DNA from: Pedobacter ginsengisoli
GTDB taxonomy: Bacteria > Bacteroidota > Bacteroidia > Sphingobacteriales > Sphingobacteriaceae
Assembly: GCF_030244015.1 (NCBI RefSeq)
Contig: NZ_JASSYX010000001.1
Span: forward strand, 1,240,001 to 1,304,000
DNA: 64,000 bases
Direction: 5' to 3'
A program made the translations under genes and the position numbers. Of this stretch, positions 17,936 to 26,249 are shown piece by piece; the stretch's first letter is position 1; every line of letters begins with the position of its first letter. The notes under the pieces are model-generated. The model was not told the DNA's origin, ran no database searches, and was given only the letters and a program-made list of their open reading frames with translations.

Positions 17936-17951
17936 TGATAGCTTTGATCAT

Positions 17952-19124
17952 ATGACAACAATTTTTTGGATCTCGGTATTCCTGGTTTTCTATACCTTTT
18001 TCGGTTACGGCATACTACTGTACCTGCTGGTTCGCATCAAAAGACTTTTTAAGCCCGCTAAGAGAAAATTATTAGATTTCGATGATCTGCCTGCCTGTAC
18101 ACTAATTGTTGCCGCATACAATGAGAGAGGCCTGATAAAAGAAAAAATAGCCAATACCTTGTCGCTAAAATATCCCGAAGGAAAACTTCAGCTTATCTTT
18201 GTAACCGATGGTTCAACAGACGGCAGTCCGGAAATTATAGCTACATACCCGCAGATCAAATTACTCCACACCGACGAGCGCAAAGGTAAAATATCTGCCG
18301 TACACCGTGCCATTGAGCAGGTCACATCAGACATCATCATCTTTACAGACGCAAACACCTTTCTCAATGAAGATGCGCTGGCACTGATCGGCCGTCACTA
18401 CGGCGACCCAAAAGTGGGAGCAGTAGCCGGAGAGAAGCGGGTCATTATCGACGCCGCTGCAGACGCTACGGCAGGCGAGGGCTTTTACTGGAAGTACGAA
18501 TCTAAGCTCAAGGAATGGGACTCAGAACTGCATTCAGTAGTTGGCGCGGCCGGAGAGCTTTTCAGTATCCGGAAGACACTTTATGAACCGGTACCATCCA
18601 ACAGCATTTTAGACGATTTCATGATCTCTATGCGCATCGCTGAAAAAGGATACGTGATCGTTTATGAACCCGAAGCCTACGCACAGGAGGACACTTCCGC
18701 AAATATTGCTGAAGAACTCAAGCGTAAAGTGAGGATTGCGGCAGGAGGGATACAGTCAGTCATCTGGCTCAGGTCACTGCTCAATCCGTTCCGCTTCCCG
18801 GTACTGTCCTTTCAGTACATCAGCCACCGGGTACTGCGGTGGACCATAACCCCCTCGTTAATGATTCTTGCTTTTATACTGAATGTACTTATTGTTTTAG
18901 ACAGCGGACCTGGTCTTTACCGTGTCCTGCTGGTTGCGCAGGTCTTATTTTATCTTTCCGCTTATCTTGGTAAAATACTGGAGGACAGAAAACTACGTAT
19001 TAAAATATTATTCATTCCCTATTATTTCTGCATCATGAACTATGCGGTTATGGCCGGACTGTTCAGGTTTTTCTCTGTAGGACAGTCCGTAATGTGGGAC
19101 AAAGCCGTCAGAAAACAGCAATAA
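17952..19124 (+). CDS. Membrane glycosyltransferase family 2
   Basis: This 390-residue protein has an N-terminal membrane helix (about 3-27), a GT2 catalytic domain (TLIVAAYNERGLIKEKI, VTDGSTDGSPE, FTDANTFLNEDA, LDDFMISMRIAEKGY) and three or four C-terminal helices from about 295. It resembles cellulose-synthase-like or BcsA/IcaA-type membrane glycosyltransferases, but the late motif reads RKVRIAAGG in place of QxxRW, as in related bacterial subfamilies. Likely cotranscribed with the GT2 gene 16 bases upstream. Confidence 0.84.
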   Translation: MTTIFWISVFLVFYTFFGYGILLYLLVRIKRLFKPAKRKLLDFDDLPACTLIVAAYNERGLIKEKIANTLSLKYPEGKLQLIFVTDGSTDGSPEIIATYPQIKLLHTDERKGKISAVHRAIEQVTSDIIIFTDANTFLNEDALALIGRHYGDPKVGAVAGEKRVIIDAAADATAGEGFYWKYESKLKEWDSELHSVVGAAGELFSIRKTLYEPVPSNSILDDFMISMRIAEKGYVIVYEPEAYAQEDTSANIAEELKRKVRIAAGGIQSVIWLRSLLNPFRFPVLSFQYISHRVLRWTITPSLMILAFILNVLIVLDSGPGLYRVLLVAQVLFYLSAYLGKILEDRKLRIKILFIPYYFCIMNYAVMAGLFRFFSVGQSVMWDKAVRKQQ

Positions 19125-19125
19125 C

Positions 19126-19686
19126 TTAAAATCCTACCGTAATCGTATAGCTGGCGGTCACCTTAGCCTTCAATTCCTTAGTGGTCGGTTTTCTCAATTT
19201 AACCCGGATGTCATAGTTAAAAGATGGAGCATTTAAGATATCTTTCAGATCAGCAGTCGGGACACCGCCCGGAACCATGATACTCCCGCTTTTTGCGGAT
19301 GAATTGTCGGTAACCCTGGCCAATGTGGCCTTTTTTCCTGCGCTGCTGATCTCAACCTGAATCCCTTCAAAATTCCCCAGGTTATTGTCATCCATAATAG
19401 GAGTGTCCACAAGTTCAAGTTTAAGGGCTGTAATCCTCAGGTCATTGATGTTGTCAAGCCCGAACTCTCCGGTAACTTTATGCATCTCCTGTTCGATGTC
19501 TACCGAAGCTTCAAATGCTCCGGCCACCTGTCCATTATTGGTATTGGAAATAACAGGAATGGTAAACTCAGAACCGGCAGGGGTGATGATGATGTCCCGC
19601 TTTATACTTTCCGTTTCTTTGCAGGAAGCAAACACTGTCAGTAAGATGATCGATGCCTTTAACAGCGTGCCTGGTTTTATAGTCAT
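19126..19686 (-). CDS. Small lipoprotein of unknown function
   Basis: This 186-residue protein has a lipoprotein signal peptide with lipobox VFASC (Cys22). The mature part is rich in beta-strand pattern and ends with KAKVTASYTITVGF, suggesting a compact beta-sandwich. I do not recognise a family. It is convergent with the membrane glycosyltransferase with one base between stops, and is probably transcribed on its own from 19687 onward. Confidence 0.75.
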   Translation of the reverse strand: MTIKPGTLLKASIILLTVFASCKETESIKRDIIITPAGSEFTIPVISNTNNGQVAGAFEASVDIEQEMHKVTGEFGLDNINDLRITALKLELVDTPIMDDNNLGNFEGIQVEISSAGKKATLARVTDNSSAKSGSIMVPGGVPTADLKDILNAPSFNYDIRVKLRKPTTKELKAKVTASYTITVGF

Positions 19687-20011
19687 GGGTTGATTTTCAT
19701 TTGCTTAAATAACGTACAAATATTGAAAATAATATCTACATTACCTACGGTTTTCCGTTATTCGGAAATCATCAGGTGCCGCGCCTTATTTTGAGTAAAC
19801 CTCCCGGATATTTGGCACTTTTTGCCGGCCATATAATGTTTGGTCAATTGACATATCTTTTTGTAAATCAGATGCATTATTCCTGGTCATTTAAATATTT
19901 AATACCACTAATGGCTCATTTAAGGAACATTAATAGGTCAAATCGCAGAATATTATTCTGAATTGTAGTTAATGTATCTATAATACAGTTGATTAAGGTG
20001 TTCTATGTCAA
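19687..20011. other. Intergenic region, no gene recognised
   Basis: These 325 AT-rich bases lie upstream of the lipoprotein gene and downstream of the 83-residue gene, both on the minus strand. A small perfect hairpin TTTCCG-TTATT-CGGAAA occurs at 19752-19768. An open frame at 19776-19961 on the plus strand has a GTG start and no gene-like features. No clear TAnnTTTG box was found for the lipoprotein gene. Confidence 0.5.
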
Positions 20012-20263
20012 CTAGTACTGCTGCCTGTTGTATGCCGCTGAAAAATCAGTCCTCATCCCTTTGAAACGTTCCACCACAGTCGCAATAAATGCCTCGTCCA
20101 GAATCTGGAATATCTCGTTTACCCCACCCCCACTGAGGTCCAGCTCCGATAGTTTATAGCTTTGCTCGAGCGTTCCCTGCTCAAACTTGACAATGTATTT
20201 TTGGTTCATATTGAACAATGTGATCTTACAATCGGGGTGGGGAAGTTCTGCTATTACTCTCAT
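20012..20263 (-). CDS. Conserved hypothetical 83-residue protein
   Basis: This 83-residue protein reads as a small cytoplasmic alpha/beta protein: beta-rich start (MRVIAELPHPDCKITLFNMN) and helical end (NEIFQILDEAFIATVVERF). I recall similar short hypothetical proteins in Sphingobacteriaceae but no function. It lies 16 bases after the S46 peptidase stop on the same strand and is probably cotranscribed with it. Confidence 0.7.
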   Translation of the reverse strand: MRVIAELPHPDCKITLFNMNQKYIVKFEQGTLEQSYKLSELDLSGGGVNEIFQILDEAFIATVVERFKGMRTDFSAAYNRQQY

Positions 20264-20279
20264 TTTCTGATATCGTTTT

Positions 20280-22460
20280 TTATAATTTTACACCCATTTC
20301 CCTGACCAGGAAATCTGCTTTATCTATTTTGGACGCCACCCATAAAATATAGCGGATGTCTACACCGATCGACCGGCTGTAACTTTCATTCCAGGCATAG
20401 TCATTTATAGTGGCGCTGTAGGACCGGTCAAAATTTACACCCACCAGCTCACCCAGGGCATTCATAACCGGCGAACCGGAATTGCCGCCGGTGGTATCCA
20501 TATTGTAAAGAAAGGCCACTGGTACATCGTTCAAATTCTTCTTTGCGTAAGGGCCAAAATCTTTAGCCTCCCACAGGGTCCTGATCTGTTCAGGGTAGGC
20601 AAAATCCGGATTTCCGCTGGAACCCTTTTCTATAATTCCCCGGATGCTGGTATAGGCACGCAGATAGGTCGCATCGGCCGGTTTGTAACCGCGCACATGC
20701 CCATAGGTGAGCCTTAGTGTACTGTTGGCATCAGGAATGAAGTTCTTTTGAAGGAACCGCTCTTTTACATTGACATAATCGCCCATGAGCTTGTTCAGCA
20801 AGCCCTCCCTGCGGTCTTTTTCCGGACTGAGCTCTGTGATCTGTTTTGCAATCTCTTTCTCAAAGATCATCACACCATCATTATAGTTGGCCACCGATTT
20901 GGGTGAAAGCAGTATGGTATTGAACACATACGACTGGTTGTTGAGTTTGCTGATTCCCAGTGTAGTCTCTACATATTGATCGATCACTGTTTTTACATCA
21001 GAGCCCCTGCCGCTGATCTTGCCTGCCGCATCCACCTTTTGAGTCAGGTTGAATGCCGCCGCGTCTTCCAGCATCCGCTTAAAGATCATTTTATCGACAT
21101 CAAAGTCGTAAGACTCATAATTTTTTTCCAGTATCTGTTTCAGTTTTGGCAGGTTCTGCTCAAAGAAAGCCTGCTTTTGTGCCGCAGGCTGTGCGTCCAG
21201 AGCCGCTTTAAAAGCATTGATGTTCTTAGCTACTGTGATCAGAGTGGTAGAGGTATAGATTTGCGTAAACCAGAGGTCCCGCTGCGCATCACCGTTGATG
21301 ATCTTGTACAGGTTGTCAATATCGGCCATCAGGCTGCCGTATTTTGCTTTGAGGCTTACATTGCCATTAATGAACTGAGCCAGACCGGCATCCTCCTTTT
21401 TCTTTTGTGAAACGAGGTCTATTCCTTTAAGGCCTTGTATTTTGCCCCTGTAATTTTTGAGCGTATTCGCGTTTCTTTTGATGCGGGTTGCCAGTTTTAG
21501 CTCCAGGGTCTTGTCGTTTTTGCCTGCTTTTTCCATAACCCCGTTCTGAAAATCATAAAGATCGGCTACGTAAGGAAGTACAAATTTTTGCTGATATTCG
21601 ATGAACTGAGCAGGGCGGTGACGATAAGTACGGCCCGGATAACCGAGAATGAACACGAAGTCTTCTTCGTTCGTTCCGTTCGGATTTACCCGGAGAAATT
21701 TTTTAGGCTTGTAAGGGATGTTGTCCTTCGCAAATTTTGCCGGAGAACCATCCGGAGCCACATAAGCACGCATAAAAGAGAAATCACCTGTATGGCGCGG
21801 CCATACCCAGTTGTCGGTTTCACCACCAAACTCGCCGATCTGCCTGTTGGGCACATATACCAGCCTAACATCCTGTATCGTCTTGTAACGGAACAGCACA
21901 TAGGTTTTTCCAATAAACATTTCTGAGACTTCGGCTTTTATCGACGGGTCCTTCTTTTCTGCTTCAGCAGCGATGTTTTTCATCGCATCATTGATGAGCT
22001 TCAGTCTCGATGCAGGGTCGCTGATTTGTGTCACCGCACCGAGTACCCGGTCAGATACATCGTCGTAACTGTCAGTGATGCGGCAGGTCAGTCCCTTCGC
22101 TTCGATTTCCTGTTCCCGTCCTCTGGCGACAAAACCCTTGTTCAGGTAATCATTTTCTGGTGTGCTGGCCAGTTGTACCGCGCTGAACGCGCAATGGTGA
22201 TTGGTGATGATCAGTCCCTCATTGGAAATAAATGAACCTGTGCAGCCGCCTACATTGACCAGTGCGTCGATCAAACTATTTGCTTTCGGATTGTAAATTT
22301 CATTGACGCTGATCTTTAATCCGGCTTTCTTCAGATCGACCTTATGGATCTCGCTGAGCGGAAACATTCCTTCTTCCCAGGGTTTATATGCAGATTGAAG
22401 GATCAAAAGCAGGCACAAAGGAATGCTGAGCACCAGGGCTACAAAAGTTTTTTTATGCAT
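20280..22460 (-). CDS. S46 family dipeptidyl-peptidase, DPP11-type specificity residue
   Basis: This 726-residue protein has the length of S46 peptidases (DPP7/DPP11), periplasmic serine exopeptidases that release dipeptides from oligopeptide N-termini. A signal peptide covers about residues 1-24. The catalytic residues lie in TNHHC (His89), HTGDFSFMR (Asp) and GGNSGSP (Ser661). The residue 18 positions after the catalytic Ser is Arg679, in VNFDRSYSA. In Porphyromonas gingivalis DPP11, Ser655 and Arg673 have the same spacing and the Arg confers Asp/Glu preference; DPP7 has Gly there. The acidic specificity is therefore a family-based inference. Likely function: peptide nutrition. The 83-residue gene follows in the same direction. 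Confidence 0.92.
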   Translation of the reverse strand: MHKKTFVALVLSIPLCLLLILQSAYKPWEEGMFPLSEIHKVDLKKAGLKISVNEIYNPKANSLIDALVNVGGCTGSFISNEGLIITNHHCAFSAVQLASTPENDYLNKGFVARGREQEIEAKGLTCRITDSYDDVSDRVLGAVTQISDPASRLKLINDAMKNIAAEAEKKDPSIKAEVSEMFIGKTYVLFRYKTIQDVRLVYVPNRQIGEFGGETDNWVWPRHTGDFSFMRAYVAPDGSPAKFAKDNIPYKPKKFLRVNPNGTNEEDFVFILGYPGRTYRHRPAQFIEYQQKFVLPYVADLYDFQNGVMEKAGKNDKTLELKLATRIKRNANTLKNYRGKIQGLKGIDLVSQKKKEDAGLAQFINGNVSLKAKYGSLMADIDNLYKIINGDAQRDLWFTQIYTSTTLITVAKNINAFKAALDAQPAAQKQAFFEQNLPKLKQILEKNYESYDFDVDKMIFKRMLEDAAAFNLTQKVDAAGKISGRGSDVKTVIDQYVETTLGISKLNNQSYVFNTILLSPKSVANYNDGVMIFEKEIAKQITELSPEKDRREGLLNKLMGDYVNVKERFLQKNFIPDANSTLRLTYGHVRGYKPADATYLRAYTSIRGIIEKGSSGNPDFAYPEQIRTLWEAKDFGPYAKKNLNDVPVAFLYNMDTTGGNSGSPVMNALGELVGVNFDRSYSATINDYAWNESYSRSIGVDIRYILWVASKIDKADFLVREMGVKL

Positions 22461-22668
22461 ATCTGATTATATTTGTAAGTACCTATAAATCATTACTGCA
22501 GCTGCAGCGTTATTTCGGCGCTCAAATTTAGTGATTTTAGCGCTACCGGTGTAATTATCAGCGATCATTGCTTTGAGTATTTCACTCATGGCGAACTTAG
22601 GTATAACATCCGGAACAGCTCCAATACTGCTGCATATCAGTTCACATACAATAGATGAATATTTAATG

Positions 22669-22737
22669 TATAGTCCATGTTTTTTCATGAAAACGTGGAC
22701 TATAGGTGGACTATACGTGGACTATAGGTGGACTATG
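22669..22737. repeat. Four tandem 11-bp repeats plus one inverted copy
   Basis: GTGGACTATA, each copy preceded by alternating C or G, occurs four times head to tail at 22694-22704, 22705-22715, 22716-22726 and 22727-22737 (last base differs). This also reads as two copies of a 22-bp unit. An inverted copy TATAGTCCATG lies at 22669-22679 and pairs with the first repeat around TTTTCATGAAAA, itself a palindrome. The 11-bp period is close to one DNA turn, so sites would face the same side of the helix. The layout resembles iterons or a multi-site operator. Confidence 0.85.
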
Positions 22738-22789
22738 GCAAAGCAGTGTATCTGTCTATTTGCATTCCAACGTGCATGAGGAGATTAGC

Positions 22790-22823
22790 TTGACGAAGAA
22801 TTGGGGGATACTTCGTATTTTTG
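22790..22823 (+). promoter_or_regulatory. Promoter of the free methionine sulfoxide reductase gene with operator-like repeat
   Basis: TATTTTTG at 22816-22823 matches TAnnTTTG, and TTG at 22790-22792 lies 23 bases upstream as a -33 element. Between them ACGAAG (22793-22798) and CTTCGT (22811-22816) form a perfect 6-bp inverted repeat in the spacer, a place where a repressor could act. The start site would be near 22830, 15 bases before the ATG. This also argues against a TTG start at 22821, which would lie within the -7 box. Confidence 0.55.
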
Positions 22824-22844
22824 CTGTACAATATAAAATTAAAA

Positions 22845-23321
22845 ATGGCAGAAGACCTGGTTATTTTAAAAGACACCTCTAAAGAAGAGCAGTACATTTC
22901 CCTCATTCCGCAAATTGCTGCACTGATAAATGGAGAGCCTGACCTGACGGCTAACCTGGCCAATATAGCTGCTGCATTAAAAGAGCAGTTCAATTGGTTT
23001 TGGGTAGGGTTTTACCTGGTCAGATCGAATGAGCTTGTACTGGGCCCTTTTCAAGGGCCGGTTGCCTGCACCCGGATACAGAAGGGCCGCGGGGTATGCG
23101 GCACTTCATGGCAAAGGGCAGAAACGGTAATCGTACCTGATGTTGATGAGTTCCCGGGTCATATCGCATGCGCCTCTGCTTCACGCTCAGAGATCGTGCT
23201 GCCGTTTTTCAATGGCAATGAAGTGATTGGTGTTTTGGATGTGGATAGTGAACACCTGTCTCATTTCGATGAGATTGATGCAGTCTATCTCAGGAAAATA
23301 TTGAACCTGATCAGTATTTAA
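22845..23321 (+). CDS. msrC: Free methionine-(R)-sulfoxide reductase (GAF domain)
   Basis: This 158-residue protein is a single GAF domain of the fRMsr family, which reduces free methionine-R-sulfoxide with thioredoxin. Three cysteines, Cys75, Cys85 and Cys109, have the same spacing (10 and 24) as the catalytic and resolving cysteines of the Escherichia coli enzyme (84, 94, 118). FNWFWVGFYLV and GPFQGPVACTRI are family segments. The ATG at 22845 is preferred because an upstream TTG falls in the promoter. It heads a plus-strand run and is followed 18 bases later by a DNA glycosylase, so oxidative and alkylation damage repair may be expressed together. Confidence 0.92.
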   Translation: MAEDLVILKDTSKEEQYISLIPQIAALINGEPDLTANLANIAAALKEQFNWFWVGFYLVRSNELVLGPFQGPVACTRIQKGRGVCGTSWQRAETVIVPDVDEFPGHIACASASRSEIVLPFFNGNEVIGVLDVDSEHLSHFDEIDAVYLRKILNLISI

Positions 23322-23339
23322 ACGAGCAATTTAAAACCA

Positions 23340-23945
23340 ATGCCTAAACTTCCGTTTTCTTTTTATCAAAATACTGATGTAAATAGCCTGGCTGTGCAGT
23401 TGCTGGGCAAACAATTGTTCACCCTTATAGACGGCAGGCTTACGGGCGGCAATATTGTGGAGACCGAGGCTTATAACGGCATTGAAGACAAGGCATCGCA
23501 TGCCTATGGCGGCCGGCTGACCAACAGGACCAGTATCATGTACCAGCCAGGAGGCGTGTCTTATGTCTATCTGTGTTATGGGATCCACCATTTGTTCAAT
23601 GTAGTGACCGCACCTGAAGGTGTTCCGCATGCGGTATTGATCAGGGGAGTTGAGCCTGTAGCCGGTCTGGATGTAATGCTGGAGCGCAGGAATATGGCTG
23701 CATTGAAACCCAACCTGACCGCAGGCCCCGGTGCGCTGGCAAAAGCACTTGGCATCGATAAAGTTTTGAATGCAAAAGACCTTCTCGGTGACGAGATCTG
23801 GATAGAAGATAACGGGGTCATTGTTCCCGGATCATCTGTAGTGGCCTCGCCCAGGGTGGGGGTTGATTATGCAGGTGACCATGCTTTGCTGCCCTGGCGT
23901 TATTACATAAAGGGCAACAAGTTCGTAAGCAGGCCCAACAGCTAG
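23340..23945 (+). CDS. mpg: DNA-3-methyladenine glycosylase (AAG/MPG family)
   Basis: This 201-residue protein has the normal length and motifs of the AAG family, which excises alkylated purines to begin base-excision repair. Family segments are AVQLLGKQLF, GNIVETEAYNGIEDKASHAYGG split by the active-site Glu in ETEAY, the tyrosine segment VSYVYLCYGIHHLFNVV, and LTAGPGALAKALGI. It follows the fRMsr gene by 18 bases and precedes the kynureninase gene by 82. Confidence 0.94.
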   Translation: MPKLPFSFYQNTDVNSLAVQLLGKQLFTLIDGRLTGGNIVETEAYNGIEDKASHAYGGRLTNRTSIMYQPGGVSYVYLCYGIHHLFNVVTAPEGVPHAVLIRGVEPVAGLDVMLERRNMAALKPNLTAGPGALAKALGIDKVLNAKDLLGDEIWIEDNGVIVPGSSVVASPRVGVDYAGDHALLPWRYYIKGNKFVSRPNS

Positions 23946-23946
23946 A

Positions 23947-24026
23947 TGTCCAAACTAATTCTCATCGACGTATTTTGTTTTCCACACCATTATCGCTAAA
24001 CCCTCAAAATTGGCTAAGTTTGGACA
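23947..24026. promoter_or_regulatory. Inverted repeat bracketing the kynureninase leader
   Basis: TGTCCAAACT (23947-23956) and AGTTTGGACA (24017-24026) are perfect 10-bp complements 60 bases apart. The second arm ends one base before the kynureninase ATG at 24028. If transcribed together, pairing would put the start codon next to a stem and could lower initiation; as DNA it could be a two-site operator. No intrinsic terminator tail is present. Confidence 0.45.
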
Positions 24027-24027
24027 G

Positions 24028-25317
24028 ATGAATTTTGAGAATAACTTATTATTTGCGCAGGGTCTTGACCAGGCGGACCCATTGAAGGGACTGAGGAATG
24101 ATTTTCTGTTCCCACAACAAAATGGAAAACCTTTTATTTATTTGTGCGGCAACTCTTTAGGACTTCAACCTAAAGCTGCACGTGAAGTAATGGATGTCCA
24201 GATGAACAACTGGCAGAACCTGGCTGTAGAGGGCTGGTTTGAGGGGGACAGCCCCTGGATGTTCTATCATAAGGAGTTAAAAAAGCTAATCGCACCGATC
24301 GTAGGTGCCAGTGCGCAGGAGGTGTGTCCTATGAATACACTGACAGTAAACCTGCACCTGCTGATGGTCAGTTTCTACAGGCCGGTAAAAAGCAGGTTCA
24401 GGATCATCATGGAGGCGGGTGCATTTCCTTCTGATCAGTACGCTATTGAAAGCCAGGTGCGTTTCCATGGTTATGATCCGGCTGAAGCGATCATAGAAGT
24501 GGCCCCGCGCGCCGGCGAATACACCTTGAGAACGGAAGATATCCTTTCGGCGATCAGGGAGAACGGTGAGGAAATCGCTTTGGTGCTATTTGGCGGGGTC
24601 AATTATTTTACCGGTCAGTGGTATGATATGGAAGCGATCACTAAAGCAGGTCATGAAGCAGGCGCGGTAGTTGGTTTTGACCTGGCACATGCTGCGGGAA
24701 ACGTGCCTCTGCAGCTTCATGACTGGGGGATAGACTTTGCCTGCTGGTGTTCTTACAAGTATCAGAATTCGGGGCCGGGCGGGATCAGCGGAATCTTTGT
24801 TCACAAAAAGCATTTCGGCGATGCCACTTTGAACAGGTTTGCCGGATGGTGGGGCTACCGGGAACAGCAGCGCTTTAAGATGGAAAAAGGATTTGTACCG
24901 GAGGCTGGAGCCGATGGCTGGCAAGTGAGCTGTACCCAGGTGATGCCTATGGCACTGTATCATGCCTCCTTGCAGCTGTTTGAAAAAGCAGGGTTTATAG
25001 AGCCATTGCGTGCTAAGAGTAAAACTTTAACCGCATACCTTTTTTATATTGTTAATGAGGTGAATAAACATTTAGGTGAAGTGCAATATAAAATAATTAC
25101 ACCCCCGGGCGAAGCTGACCGGGGCGCACAGGTTTCTATCATTGCAAAGCAAAATGGCAGGTATATTTTTGAGCAATTGGTAGCTGCCAACGTACTGGGC
25201 GACTGGCGCGAACCTAATGTGATCAGGCTCAGCCCCGTGCCTATGTATAATTCGTTTGAAGATGTGTTTCGCACCGGTGAGCTGTTGCTGAGCATTGGTA
25301 AAGCTCTGCGAATTTAA
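24028..25317 (+). CDS. kynU: Kynureninase
   Basis: This 429-residue PLP enzyme matches kynureninase in length and sequence: IYLCGNSLGLQPKAA near the start, FDLAHAAGNVPL for the cofactor-ring Asp, and WCSYKYQNSGPGG with the PLP lysine at Lys244. It splits kynurenine or 3-hydroxykynurenine to anthranilate or hydroxyanthranilate plus alanine. I use the ATG at 24028 (MNFENNLLFAQGLD) over a TTG at 24010, since the latter overlaps the inverted repeat and adds no conserved sequence. No other kynurenine-pathway gene is in the window, so its pathway partners lie elsewhere. Confidence 0.93.
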   Translation: MNFENNLLFAQGLDQADPLKGLRNDFLFPQQNGKPFIYLCGNSLGLQPKAAREVMDVQMNNWQNLAVEGWFEGDSPWMFYHKELKKLIAPIVGASAQEVCPMNTLTVNLHLLMVSFYRPVKSRFRIIMEAGAFPSDQYAIESQVRFHGYDPAEAIIEVAPRAGEYTLRTEDILSAIRENGEEIALVLFGGVNYFTGQWYDMEAITKAGHEAGAVVGFDLAHAAGNVPLQLHDWGIDFACWCSYKYQNSGPGGISGIFVHKKHFGDATLNRFAGWWGYREQQRFKMEKGFVPEAGADGWQVSCTQVMPMALYHASLQLFEKAGFIEPLRAKSKTLTAYLFYIVNEVNKHLGEVQYKIITPPGEADRGAQVSIIAKQNGRYIFEQLVAANVLGDWREPNVIRLSPVPMYNSFEDVFRTGELLLSIGKALRI

Positions 25318-25387
25318 GTGGCGTATTGAATAATTTTAAATGACATTGGCTGAATATTAGTATTTTTATTCAAAAGGAATTATCTGC

Positions 25388-26248
25388 ATGATCAATTACA
25401 ATCCCAAGGACTGGGTCAATTTTATATTTCATTTTCACAAGGCGGATACCTTCAGAAAGCTGTGGCCGCTGATGCTGAGTGTGGGCATATTTTCTGCACT
25501 GATCGCCTTCTTTGAACTCAATTATTTGAAGCTGGCTGAAACTGCCTATGTTAAAAATATAGGCATGATGCACAATTTGCTGGGTTTCGTAATTTCTATG
25601 CTTTTGGTGTTCAGGACCAATACCTCGTACGACAGGTGGTGGGAAGGCAGGAGGATGCTGGGATCGCTGACCAATGTGAGCCGTAATTTTGCGATTAAGA
25701 TCAAATCTCTGAAACCGGGTGCGGCACATCTGGAGTTTTTCAATTATGCCATACCAAAATATGCCTTTGCTCTGAAAGAACATTTGCGGGAAAGGCAGTA
25801 TTTTGGAAAGAACAGTTTACTGATAGAAGTGGACGGCGGTAAGCACATTCCAAACCAGGTAGCGGCAAGCATATCGGCCCGGATATTTGAGATGCAGGCC
25901 AATGGGGAGATCAGCCAGGAACAACTGATCATACTTAATGCAGATGTTCAGCAATTCACCGATATTTGCGGTGGCTGTGAGCGGATTAAAAAAACGCCGA
26001 TCCCGTATTCTTACAGTGCATTCATCAAGAAGTTCATCTTCATTTATGTGCTCACATTGCCCATCGGCTGGGTGTTCAGCCTGGGTTATTTTGTGATTCC
26101 GATCGTGCCTTTTATCTTGTATGTACTGGCTAGTTTAGAGCTTATCGCTGAAGAGATTGAGAACCCGTTTGGAGAAGATGCCAATGACCTTCCTGTCGAT
26201 GAGATTTGTGACAACATAGAAAAACACGTGGGGGAGCTGCTCAACTGA
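25388..26248 (+). CDS. Bestrophin-family anion channel
   Basis: This 286-residue membrane protein matches bacterial bestrophin (UPF0187) homologues. RTNTSYDRWWEGRRMLGSL near 78-97 is the family hallmark, and a C-terminal pair of hydrophobic helices (about 218-255) is followed by EEIENPFGEDANDLP, also conserved. Family members form pentameric channels, cation-selective in the Klebsiella homologue; selectivity here is unknown. It lies 70 bases after kynU and one base before the next gene. Confidence 0.9.
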   Translation: MINYNPKDWVNFIFHFHKADTFRKLWPLMLSVGIFSALIAFFELNYLKLAETAYVKNIGMMHNLLGFVISMLLVFRTNTSYDRWWEGRRMLGSLTNVSRNFAIKIKSLKPGAAHLEFFNYAIPKYAFALKEHLRERQYFGKNSLLIEVDGGKHIPNQVAASISARIFEMQANGEISQEQLIILNADVQQFTDICGGCERIKKTPIPYSYSAFIKKFIFIYVLTLPIGWVFSLGYFVIPIVPFILYVLASLELIAEEIENPFGEDANDLPVDEICDNIEKHVGELLN

Positions 26249-26249
26249 T

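Larger units (their letters stand above)
22461..22844. other. Divergent intergenic region with repeat array
   Basis: These 384 bases lie between the S46 peptidase and the fRMsr gene, which point away from each other. They contain the 11-bp repeat array (22669-22737) and the fRMsr promoter (22790-22823). A 73-codon minus-strand frame at 22467-22688 begins inside the palindromic part of the array. Its product (MKKHGLYIKYSSIVCELICS at the start) matches nothing I know, so it is not called as a gene. Confidence 0.55.

Noticed and set aside
19776..19961. 61-codon plus-strand frame in the 19.7-20.0 kb gap
   Set aside because: GTG start, no recognisable domain, AT-rich and placed between two minus-strand genes; looks like a chance frame.
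22467..22688. 73-codon minus-strand frame in the repeat-bearing intergenic region
   Set aside because: Its start lies inside the palindromic repeat arm, the product matches no family I know, and it directly abuts the S46 gene start without a promoter-like element. Possible remnant, but not supportable as a gene.
22694..22737. Possible CRISPR array
   Set aside because: The repeats are 11 bp and contiguous without spacers, and no cas gene is present.
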